5,935 nucleotides of DNA from Promethearchaeota archaeon (lineage in GTDB: Archaea; Asgardarchaeota; Lokiarchaeia; Sigynarchaeales; SOKP01): the NCBI GenBank assembly GCA_016839845.1, contig JAEOTL010000445.1:1-5935 (forward strand), read 5' to 3'. How positions within the stretch are numbered: the stretch's first letter is position 1; the number at the start of each line of letters is the position of its first letter. Both the position numbers and the translations under genes were made by a program. Below the pieces are notes generated by a model. It made no database searches. It had not been told where the DNA came from and was given only the letters and a program-made list of their open reading frames with translations. This document shows positions 1-5,162 of the stretch, piece by piece.

Positions 1-1387
1 TCCATTTTTTCCTTAAAATTCTTGCTGATAATTCCATTTTTTCATCCAGAATCTTAAAATAGGAACTTTCATCTCTTGAAAGATATGCGTATCGTGGAAG
101 GTTTAAACTCACACTCTGTAGAGAGCCAATGGTAACATAATTTTCCCAAACATTTGTTTTCTTTCTCTCCTCTGGATCCAGAATACATTGTTCTAAGATT
201 TGGTCACCACTTAGGAATTTTCTGCAACATTGACTGTGAATTTCATTGGGCATCCATTCTGGACACATATTTAGAAAATAGGGCGTTCCCATTTTCACTG
301 CTTCTTCCATAACTTTCAAGTAAGAAGGTTCAAATTCGTCTAACCATTCTTTCTTTATTTTGATTTCATGTTTAGGAAAGGCAAAAAGCTTCCCATTATG
401 ATCACCTTGAATGTAAACATCAGTGAGGGCATCGAAAAGTTGGAGACATTCCTCCTTATAATCCCCATACACCCCATTTTTCTTTCCATGAGGACCAACT
501 GCTTGAATATTTAATAAACCATCAGGGACCGTCGGGGTGCATGAAATAGAGGTAAAAGGTACTTGACCCCCTCTTGCAGCAAATATCTGGTTAGTTTCAA
601 ATATTAAACACTGCATAGACTGCTCAATTTCTCGTTTCGAGACACCTTGAGCATAGGGGGCTAAAAAAGTGGTGATATAATCATAACCCTGTCCCCCTGA
701 AAATTCACCTTGAATAATTCCGAGCCATTTTGCTAAGTGTGTAACAGCTACTCGTAAGGAACCTGCAGGTCCAGATTTACTGCAATGAGCCCAACTATCA
801 ACTGGTGGCAATCCGTGCTCAAGAATCATCCGAGGGTCCCATTCTTGACAGAATGGGCGTAAATCAAAATAGCGGAGCATATGAACATGGATATCACCGA
901 ATAAATGCGCATGTGCTTCCTCTGAATCTAGAATTCGAAGGAGTGCATATTCATCAGATATCCTATTTGCCGCCCAGTGATGAATGCTCTCAGGATTCAT
1001 ATCCTGGTTCGCATTTTCGTCAACGCCATTTTCTAAAATAGCCTCATAATCCATTAATGGCATCCCAATTCTAGTGTAGATTTTCCTTTCCTCTTCAAAA
1101 TGTTGTTCCGATAAAATAGAGCACACAATTTCCCGAATATGAGGTCCTGAGAGGAATTTTATTCCTGAAGATATTATTCGTCTTACGACTAATTCAGTAA
1201 TGAGATCCGCAGATTTTTTATCCAAACCTGTTTCTCTGATAAGACTTTGTTCAATTTTAACAGGATCAAACAAAACCACATCCCCTTCGGTTCTAAACAC
1301 CTGTGGCAATAATTTAGTTAGGTATTTACGCCTTATTATTTCGGCTTCTTCATCATCAATAATTGTAGGATCTGATACTTCTACCAA
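1..1387 (-). CDS. nrdD: Anaerobic (class III) ribonucleoside-triphosphate reductase, N-terminal 462 residues, 3' end outside window
   Basis: Reading the minus strand from a TTG at 1387 gives an uninterrupted frame to the window edge. The enzyme reduces ribonucleoside triphosphates to deoxynucleotides without oxygen, using a glycyl radical installed by NrdG. Residues about 28-110 form an ATP-cone (FDPVKIEQSL near 40-49, FLSGPHIREIV near 78-88, YTRIGMP near 104-110). The catalytic barrel follows: GDIHVHMLRYF (164-174), RPFC with Cys180, SGGQGYDY (230-237), ARGGQVPFTSI (271-281), CCRKFLSG with Cys387/Cys388, and SLNLPR (427-432). By similarity to the bacterial GCRSFLG motif, Cys388 is the likely thiyl-radical residue. 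The C-terminal glycyl-radical domain lies off the left edge. TTG is chosen because no ATG or GTG lies between it and the upstream in-frame stop, and a purine-rich AAAGGAGAG sits about 10 bases before it. Family identity is strong; the exact start is less so. Confidence 0.93.
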   Translation of the reverse strand, partial: MVEVSDPTIIDDEEAEIIRRKYLTKLLPQVFRTEGDVVLFDPVKIEQSLIRETGLDKKSADLITELVVRRIISSGIKFLSGPHIREIVCSILSEQHFEEERKIYTRIGMPLMDYEAILENGVDENANQDMNPESIHHWAANRISDEYALLRILDSEEAHAHLFGDIHVHMLRYFDLRPFCQEWDPRMILEHGLPPVDSWAHCSKSGPAGSLRVAVTHLAKWLGIIQGEFSGGQGYDYITTFLAPYAQGVSKREIEQSMQCLIFETNQIFAARGGQVPFTSISCTPTVPDGLLNIQAVGPHGKKNGVYGDYKEECLQLFDALTDVYIQGDHNGKLFAFPKHEIKIKKEWLDEFEPSYLKVMEEAVKMGTPYFLNMCPEWMPNEIHSQCCRKFLSGDQILEQCILDPEERKKTNVWENYVTIGSLQSVSLNLPRYAYLSRDESSYFKILDEKMELSARILRKKW

Positions 1388-1397
1388 GATTTGATTT

Positions 1398-1406
1398 CTC
1401 TCCTTT
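1398..1406 (-). promoter_or_regulatory. Shine-Dalgarno-like site of nrdD
   Basis: On the minus strand this reads AAAGGAGAG, matching part of the archaeal anti-SD complement, and lies 10-12 bases before the TTG at 1387. It supports that non-ATG start. It sits inside an unbroken 27-base purine tract (1395-1421). Confidence 0.55.
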
Positions 1407-1421
1407 CCCTTCTTTTTTTTT

Positions 1422-1446
1422 GAATAATAAAGACCCGTGATTTAAA
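1422..1446 (-). promoter_or_regulatory. Possible nrdD promoter (two AT-rich TATA candidates)
   Basis: Two TATA-like stretches precede nrdD on the minus strand: TTTAAA at 1446-1441 and TTTATTATT near 1432-1424. With usual archaeal spacing of about 26 bases, the first would start transcription near 1418-1420 and keep the purine-rich ribosome-binding site in the leader. The second would start near 1402. The first fits better, but the background is AT-rich and neither is certain. Confidence 0.35.
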
Positions 1447-1488
1447 CTTTTGTTAAGCACAAATTTTTGTCGGGAGCATGAGCTGAAC

Positions 1489-1535
1489 AAAGAGGATAAT
1501 TAATTCTTTATTATCGTTAATTATTTTACCTCTTT
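1489..1535. repeat. Imperfect inverted repeat / possible hairpin or operator upstream of nrdD
   Basis: The left arm is AAAGAGGATAATTAA (1489-1503). The right arm is TTAATTAT (1517-1524) followed by CCTCTTT (1529-1535). The arms are fully complementary over 15 positions apart from a 4-base bulge (1525-1528), around a 13-base spacer. It lies about 100-150 bases upstream of nrdD in a divergent region, so a terminator role is unlikely. A regulator-binding site or an RNA hairpin is possible. Part of the match is AT-only and could arise by chance. Confidence 0.45.
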
Positions 1536-1741
1536 TGATATAAAAATTTATTTATTATTCCAATTTAAAGTTATTTGATTAACTTCGCAGTTGCATTTTT
1601 ATGGCTTGTTTATTTCAAGTAAAAAACAATTCATAATTTTTTGGTCTCTACTCAATTTCTAATTTCTCATTTCGGTGTTTACAATCAATATTAAATTATG
1701 TCGAAGAAATCAAAGCATTTCACGACAAATGATAACAAAAG

Positions 1742-1752
1742 ATATATAAAAA
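1742..1752 (+). promoter_or_regulatory. TATA box of the cupin gene
   Basis: ATATATAAAAA is a strong archaeal TATA-like box preceded by an A-rich stretch. Usual spacing places transcription start near 1772, giving a leader of about 43 bases before the TTG at 1815. Confidence 0.55.
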
Positions 1753-1799
1753 CTACCACTAGCACTATTTAAACAAAAAAGGTTATCTAATAAATTTTC

Positions 1800-1805
1800 A
1801 AAGGT
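1800..1805 (+). promoter_or_regulatory. Shine-Dalgarno-like site of the cupin gene
   Basis: AAAGGT lies 9 bases before the TTG at 1815. It supports TTG as the start because an in-frame TAA sits at 1809-1811 and the next in-frame ATG would remove the first cupin strands. The site lies at the edge of a 7-base inverted repeat (1796-1802 with 1814-1820) that could enclose the start codon. Confidence 0.5.
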
Positions 1806-1814
1806 AAATAAATT

Positions 1815-2144
1815 TTGAAACCGAACGTTATAAACAAAAATAATATACAACCAACCGAGTTAGTAAGTGGAGTATATCGAAAAACTTTGCTATTTAATGA
1901 TCATCTTATGTTATGCTATTTTACTCTAAAGAAAAATTCTGAAATCCCCATACATAGTCATAAGGAACACCAGATTGGATACGTGTTAAGCGGGAAACTA
2001 AAATTCCTTACAGATAATGGTGAGTTTATAGTTGTGAAGGGAGATAGTTACTTATTTGATTCAAATGAGAAACATGGAGCTAAAATTCTAGATGATTCTG
2101 AAGTGATTGACATTTTTAGTCCAGCGAGAAATGATTATAAATAA
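1815..2144 (+). CDS. Small single-domain cupin protein (109 aa)
   Basis: This is a compact one-domain cupin, a metal-binding beta-barrel fold used by sensors, isomerases and dioxygenases. The specific substrate cannot be read from the sequence. Motif 1 is HSH at residues 47-49, followed by QIGYVLSG (53-60). The usual Glu metal ligand is replaced by Gln53, as in the common QIGYVL cupin subgroup. Motif 2 is degenerate: GDSYLFDSNEKH, with His87 as the fourth ligand and no PxG turn. His47, His49, Gln53 and His87 form a complete candidate metal site. There is no signal peptide or membrane segment, so it is cytoplasmic. The start is TTG, supported by AAAGGT nine bases upstream and an in-frame stop just before. 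It stands alone with its own promoter, divergent from nrdD and convergent with the membrane-protein gene. Confidence 0.85.
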   Translation: MKPNVINKNNIQPTELVSGVYRKTLLFNDHLMLCYFTLKKNSEIPIHSHKEHQIGYVLSGKLKFLTDNGEFIVVKGDSYLFDSNEKHGAKILDDSEVIDIFSPARNDYK

Positions 2145-2169
2145 TTAACTCGTAAGTCCTAATAATTGT

Positions 2170-2176
2170 AAAAAAA
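2170..2176 (-). terminator. Poly-U terminator candidate of the small membrane-protein gene
   Basis: On the minus strand a run of seven T begins 7 bases after the TAG stop at 2185-2183, in the 38-base convergent gap with the cupin gene. Archaeal RNA polymerase stops at such U-tracts without needing a stem. No strong hairpin precedes it. Confidence 0.5.
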
Positions 2177-2182
2177 TGGGAC

Positions 2183-2542
2183 CTACCATTGATAAGCAGC
2201 AAGCGCGAATATTGCAAACATACAAAAAAGAAATTCTCCTATTATCCAATCAAGAAAATATTCTCGTTTTTTATCTCGGTTATTTTTAATCTTACTTGCT
2301 AACCCAAAACTGATTGCTGCATTTGTACCAGTAAATATGATAATACTGAAAGTGAGGGCATCTAGCTCTAACGTTATCATATCTAAAATATTATCAAAAA
2401 GTACCCACCCTCCCAATAGACCTGCTAATGCAAGTATAAATAACCAACCAGAAAAATGAATTATCTTTTCAAATTTAACATCTATTTCTGTGGTGCTTTT
2501 TTGGCGGGTAATTGGTTTTTTCTTAACTTTTGACATATCCAA
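2183..2542 (-). CDS. Small three-helix membrane protein, function unknown
   Basis: I do not recognise this 119-residue protein with confidence. It has a basic N-terminal tail (KVKKKPITRQK at 5-15), then three hydrophobic segments at about 29-50, 63-83 and 98-117. A charged loop (KIKNNRDKKRE, 84-94) separates helices 2 and 3. By the positive-inside rule, the basic tail and this loop cannot be far apart in topology; most likely both are cytoplasmic. Size, three helices and a short C-terminus ending inside the last helix resemble EMC6-like small insertase partners, but no diagnostic motif supports this. The frame opens with TTG at 2542; the ATG at 2536 (residue 3) is at least as likely. No ribosome-binding site is evident, and a TATA-like stretch about 27 bases upstream of the ATG suggests a leaderless transcript. 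It lies 84 bases downstream of nac on the same strand. Confidence 0.72.
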   Translation of the reverse strand: MDMSKVKKKPITRQKSTTEIDVKFEKIIHFSGWLFILALAGLLGGWVLFDNILDMITLELDALTFSIIIFTGTNAAISFGLASKIKNNRDKKREYFLDWIIGEFLFCMFAIFALAAYQW

Positions 2543-2562
2543 TCATTAGTTCTTCATTTTAG

Positions 2563-2570
2563 ATAATAAA
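2563..2570 (-). promoter_or_regulatory. TATA-like box of the membrane-protein gene
   Basis: TTTATTAT on the minus strand is about 27 bases upstream of the ATG at 2536, the spacing expected for a leaderless message. The surroundings are AT-rich, so support is moderate. Cotranscription from nac is the alternative. Confidence 0.35.
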
Positions 2571-2626
2571 AATTTGATGACTCTTAATTTTTATTATTTA
2601 CTACTCGAAACAAAGAAAATCTATTA

Positions 2627-3112
2627 TTATCTATTTTTTAAGAATAAAATTGCTTTAGCAATATCTCCTTCACATTCTATCAAAACAGATTCTGCTTCTT
2701 TAGGATCAACATTAGCTTGAGTAGCAACCAACATAATATCATTTTCAGTTATTGAAGGACCAATCTCCGATTCTTCAGAGAATTCACTCTCCTCAAGAGT
2801 CTCTCCGGGAAGAATCGCAAGATCATCAGGAGTACGTTCTTCTGCATGCCCAATTATTTGATAAATTTCTTGACCTGCTTGTTTCATAAGAACTACTTCA
2901 GGTTGCTCAATTATTAAAGTTTTTTCGGAACCTTCGATTATTACTCTTACAGCATCCACTTGATCCATCTCAATACCCTGTTGCTGCATTTTTCTCCGCA
3001 TTTGCCTCGATCCATATTGACCACCTTCTCTTTTTTTTACCGTTTGTGGACGTTTGGGCTTGCTTTTTGCTCTTTCTTGCATTTCCTTGGGTAATTTTAC
3101 CAGGTTACTCAC
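2627..3112 (-). CDS. nac: Nascent polypeptide-associated complex protein (archaeal alpha-NAC-like), NAC plus UBA domains
   Basis: Archaeal NAC forms homodimers that bind ribosomes and shield nascent chains at the exit tunnel. The NAC domain spans about residues 35-93: RQMRRKMQQQGIEM (36-49), VIIEGSEKTLIIEQPEVVLMK (57-77) and GQEIYQIIGHAEER (80-93) are typical of the family. A C-terminal UBA domain covers about 121-161 (ENDIMLVATQANVDPKEAE at 123-141, GDIAKAILFL at 149-158). At 161 residues it is longer than the roughly 110-125 residues usual in archaea. The extra length is a Lys/Arg-rich N-terminal tail (1-34) and an acidic linker (103-117). The frame begins at GTG (3112); an ATG at residue 11 is an alternative start. 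A TATA box just upstream implies little or no leader. It follows the PUA gene by 42 bases and ends in consecutive stop codons. Confidence 0.93.
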   Translation of the reverse strand: MSNLVKLPKEMQERAKSKPKRPQTVKKREGGQYGSRQMRRKMQQQGIEMDQVDAVRVIIEGSEKTLIIEQPEVVLMKQAGQEIYQIIGHAEERTPDDLAILPGETLEESEFSEESEIGPSITENDIMLVATQANVDPKEAESVLIECEGDIAKAILFLKNR

Positions 3113-3130
3113 TTTTAATAGTAATTTCTC

Positions 3131-3137
3131 TATATAA
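3131..3137 (-). promoter_or_regulatory. TATA box in front of nac
   Basis: TTATATA on the minus strand lies about 22 bases before the GTG at 3112, in the short gap after the PUA gene. Usual spacing puts transcription start near 3108, at or slightly inside the GTG. That leaves either a leaderless message or use of the ATG at 3082 with a short leader. Confidence 0.45.
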
Positions 3138-3154
3138 CTATAAGAGTTTGCACT

Positions 3155-3646
3155 TTAAATTTTTGATTTATATACTCCTTTACGAATATTAACTGCAATC
3201 CCTCTTTTAAAGGATTTTACATAGGGTACAGGTAATTTTAATTTTCCGATACCTAATAATTCATCTTTTTGATTTACAACAATAACCTCATCTAAAGGTC
3301 TTAAGTTTTCATCAATATCAACTACATGTTTACAAAAAACGTTCCTTCCTTTCATGATGAATTCAGAAATTTCATTTAGAACAATAACCCTTAAATTGGG
3401 TATTCCCACTGCATTAAGTATTTTCTGTGCTGAGAACAAACTTAAAGTAAAAAAACCATTTGTTGGTCGTAGGGTAAGAAGTAAATCATCATTGTGATAT
3501 ATATATCTAATTTTATTGGTGGCTAGAGATCGTTGAAGTCGTATGTTTTCAAGATCGCTAAAAAGGAGATCAGTAATCTCTTTTCCAAATTGGTAATCTG
3601 AGATTGCTTTGACTTGTCTTAAACCTAGAAGATGTGAAATTGTCAT
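3155..3646 (-). CDS. PUA-domain RNA-binding protein (archaeal, 163 aa)
   Basis: The C-terminal half (about 84-160) is a PUA domain, the RNA-binding fold found in pseudouridine synthases and archaeosine transglycosylases. Supporting stretches are RVIVLNEISEFIMKGRNVFC (86-105), the DEVIVVNQKDELLGIGKLKL run (119-138) and KRGIAVNIRKGV (147-158), in the order the family shows. Residues 1-83 form an alpha/beta pre-PUA domain, with YQFG at 18-21. No catalytic domain is present, so it probably binds RNA (rRNA or tRNA) rather than modifying it alone; its target is unknown. The start is ATG at 3646, nearly leaderless behind a TATA box. It lies between pan (64 bases upstream) and nac (42 bases downstream), all on one strand. 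From memory, stand-alone PUA proteins beside nac recur in archaea, which points to a translation-related role. Confidence 0.88.
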   Translation of the reverse strand: MTISHLLGLRQVKAISDYQFGKEITDLLFSDLENIRLQRSLATNKIRYIYHNDDLLLTLRPTNGFFTLSLFSAQKILNAVGIPNLRVIVLNEISEFIMKGRNVFCKHVVDIDENLRPLDEVIVVNQKDELLGIGKLKLPVPYVKSFKRGIAVNIRKGVYKSKI

Positions 3647-3670
3647 AAAACTTTGTATAGTGAAGAGTTG

Positions 3671-3680
3671 ATAGTATAAA
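3671..3680 (-). promoter_or_regulatory. TATA box of the PUA gene
   Basis: TTTATACTAT on the minus strand is centred about 31 bases before the ATG at 3646, giving a start near 3650 and a leader of only a few bases. The pyrimidine-rich tract just upstream (3680-3692 on the minus strand) may also end pan transcripts. Confidence 0.5.
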
Positions 3681-3710
3681 AGAAGAAGAAACTAAATAAA
3701 TTGTTTTATT

Positions 3711-4913
3711 TTAAGAATATAACCTTGACTCTATACACTTATCCTTAACTTTCTTCATAACCTTGTCAATGGCATCAATGAAATCCCCGTTAGTTATGAT
3801 ATCCGCATCTTTTCTAATTGCGAACATTCCCGCTTCTGTAGAAATTGCCTTAATATCTGCTCCTGTTGCCCCTTCCGTCAAATTAACTAATCTTCTGAAA
3901 TCAACTCTCTCTTCAATATTCAAACTTCTCGTATGAATTCTAAAGATTGCTTCTCTTGCAATATCATCTGGAATTGGAAAATCTATCATTCGATCAAACC
4001 TCCCTGGTCGTAATAATGCAGGATCTAAGATATCAACCCTATTAGTTGCACCAATGATTTTTACGTCCCCTCTTTGCTCAAATCCATCCAATTCGCTTAG
4101 TAATTGCATTAAGGTCCTTTGGACTTCTCTATCTCCTGATGTGGCAATTTTTAATCTTTGAGAACCAATTGCGTCTAATTCATCAATAAATAATATTGTA
4201 GGGGCTTTTTCTTTAGCTAAGTTAAATATTTCTCTAACTAAACGCGCACCTTCACCAATGAATTTCTGAACTAATTCGGAACCTATAATTCTAATGAATG
4301 TTGCTTCTGTTTCATGTGCAACAGCTTTCGCCAGAAGTGTCTTCCCCGTACCTGGAGGGCCATAGAGTAGTACGCCTTTAGGGGGTTCAATCCCAATTCT
4401 TTCAAATAATTCGGGTTTCTTTAATGGTAATTCAACAGTTTCCCTTACTTCCTGTAGTTGATCTTCTAATCCCCCTACATCAGCATATGATATATCTGGG
4501 ACAGTGTCAATAACTTCCATTCCTTTGACAAAAGGATCAAGTTTAGTAGGTAATACCTCCATAATAGCAAAAGTTCTTTGATTTAAAGCAACTCTCATCC
4601 CTGGAGTAAGTTTTTCATTTTTTACTTTTCTACTGGCATTTACCACAAAACTAGGTCCAGTCGAGCTTTTTACAATTGCTCTTCCCTCATCATCTAAAAA
4701 ATCTATAATTGTTGCAGAGACTAAAGGTGGTTCCCTTAATCTATCAATTTCATTTCTTAGACTATGCAATTCTTGCTCTAATCTTAGGCGTTCAGCATCT
4801 AGTAATTGTTTTTCTGTTTCTAGATTTCTCAATCTCTTCTCAAGATGCCTTGTATACGTAATTAAATATTCTCCATCTTTCGCGTCCTTTCTTTTATCTT
4901 TTGTCGTAGTCAC
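3711..4913 (-). CDS. pan: Proteasome-activating nucleotidase (PAN), AAA+ unfoldase
   Basis: PAN forms a hexameric cytoplasmic ring that unfolds substrates with ATP and threads them into the 20S proteasome. Residues 20-61 are a heptad-rich coiled coil, followed by PP at 62-63, where one subunit of each coiled-coil pair takes a cis-proline. An OB domain follows (about 66-122, including [12 protein letters not shown]). The AAA+ core has Walker A GPPGTGKT (185-192), pore loop KFIGEG with Phe218, Walker [11 protein letters not shown] (240-249), [13 protein letters not shown] (260-272), sensor GATNR (288-292) and arginine fingers in LRPGRFDR (301-308). The C-terminus is Leu-Tyr-Ser, a complete HbYX motif for docking and opening the 20S gate. 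The length of 400 is slightly short of the usual 400-430 because the N-terminal tail is brief. The start is GTG (4913), with AAGGGG about 11 bases upstream. No proteasome subunit gene lies in the window. It is divergent from mbf1. Confidence 0.97.
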   Translation of the reverse strand: MTTTKDKRKDAKDGEYLITYTRHLEKRLRNLETEKQLLDAERLRLEQELHSLRNEIDRLREPPLVSATIIDFLDDEGRAIVKSSTGPSFVVNASRKVKNEKLTPGMRVALNQRTFAIMEVLPTKLDPFVKGMEVIDTVPDISYADVGGLEDQLQEVRETVELPLKKPELFERIGIEPPKGVLLYGPPGTGKTLLAKAVAHETEATFIRIIGSELVQKFIGEGARLVREIFNLAKEKAPTILFIDELDAIGSQRLKIATSGDREVQRTLMQLLSELDGFEQRGDVKIIGATNRVDILDPALLRPGRFDRMIDFPIPDDIAREAIFRIHTRSLNIEERVDFRRLVNLTEGATGADIKAISTEAGMFAIRKDADIITNGDFIDAIDKVMKKVKDKCIESRLYS

Positions 4914-4923
4914 AAAAATTAGG

Positions 4924-4929
4924 CCCCTT
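4924..4929 (-). promoter_or_regulatory. Shine-Dalgarno-like site of pan
   Basis: AAGGGG on the minus strand lies 10 bases before the GTG at 4913. It is the only G-rich patch in an AT-rich leader and supports the GTG start; no in-frame ATG occurs before the upstream stop. Confidence 0.4.
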
Positions 4930-5108
4930 GTTATCTTAATTTTGAATTATTTCTTAAGAACGTGCTTTGATTTAATAATAAATTTTTAATCATATAAATT
5001 TAAGCTTATTTCTTGACTAATACATTAAAAACTCGATTTTTAAAAAGTTTATACGTTATAAAATATAATGGGAAAAAATCTTAAATGACGTGATTTGCCC
5101 ATAAATTC

Positions 5109-5119
5109 TATATATAAAA
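5109..5119 (+). promoter_or_regulatory. TATA box of mbf1
   Basis: TATATATAAAA is the clearest TATA box in the window. It predicts transcription start near 5138-5141 and a leader of about 22-25 bases. That leader has no clear Shine-Dalgarno match. Confidence 0.6.
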
Positions 5120-5162
5120 CAAAATTTAATTAAATAATAACTCTCAAGATACGGATTCACCA

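Larger units (their letters stand above)
1388..1814. other. Divergent intergenic spacer, nrdD to cupin gene (427 bases)
   Basis: No convincing gene is present on either strand. The spacer holds the nrdD leader and promoter signals at its left end, an imperfect inverted repeat at 1489-1535, and the cupin TATA box and ribosome-binding site at its right end. The stretch 1540-1735 is plain AT-rich sequence in which I see no conserved element. The only start-to-stop frames are very short, 24 codons at most. Confidence 0.7.
4914..5162. other. Divergent promoter region between pan and mbf1
   Basis: These 249 bases contain no gene that I can see. Leftward, a TATA-like ATTTATTATTA near 4983-4973 would give pan a leader of about 40 bases including its AAGGGG. 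Rightward, the strong mbf1 TATA box lies at 5109-5119. The middle (about 5000-5100) is AT-rich without a clear repeat or operator. Confidence 0.5.

Noticed and set aside
805..1041. 78-codon open frame on the plus strand
   Set aside because: It lies antisense within nrdD, whose minus-strand frame shows conserved family motifs throughout this stretch; the plus-strand product resembles nothing.
1200..1394. 64-codon open frame on the plus strand
   Set aside because: It is antisense to the nrdD ATP-cone region and extends past the nrdD start; low-complexity Ser/Leu-rich product with no promoter or ribosome-binding site.
1489..1535. Bacterial NrdR-box interpretation of the inverted repeat upstream of nrdD
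   Set aside because: The arms lack the ACA...TGT palindrome pattern typical of NrdR boxes, and only a single copy is present rather than the usual pair.
1698..1772. 24-codon frame starting at ATG, encoding a Lys/Thr-rich peptide
   Set aside because: It overlaps the strong cupin TATA box and has no ribosome-binding site; the composition is what AT-rich spacer would give by chance.
2145..2182. Possible hairpin (GTCC/GGAC) terminator between the convergent cupin and membrane-protein genes
   Set aside because: Only four base pairs with a long loop. The seven-base poly-U run on the minus strand is the only credible signal, and is listed instead.
2573..2580. TTGATGA resembling a C box of a C/D guide RNA
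   Set aside because: The first base does not fit RTGATGA, and no paired D box (CTGA) or second box set follows at the right distance.
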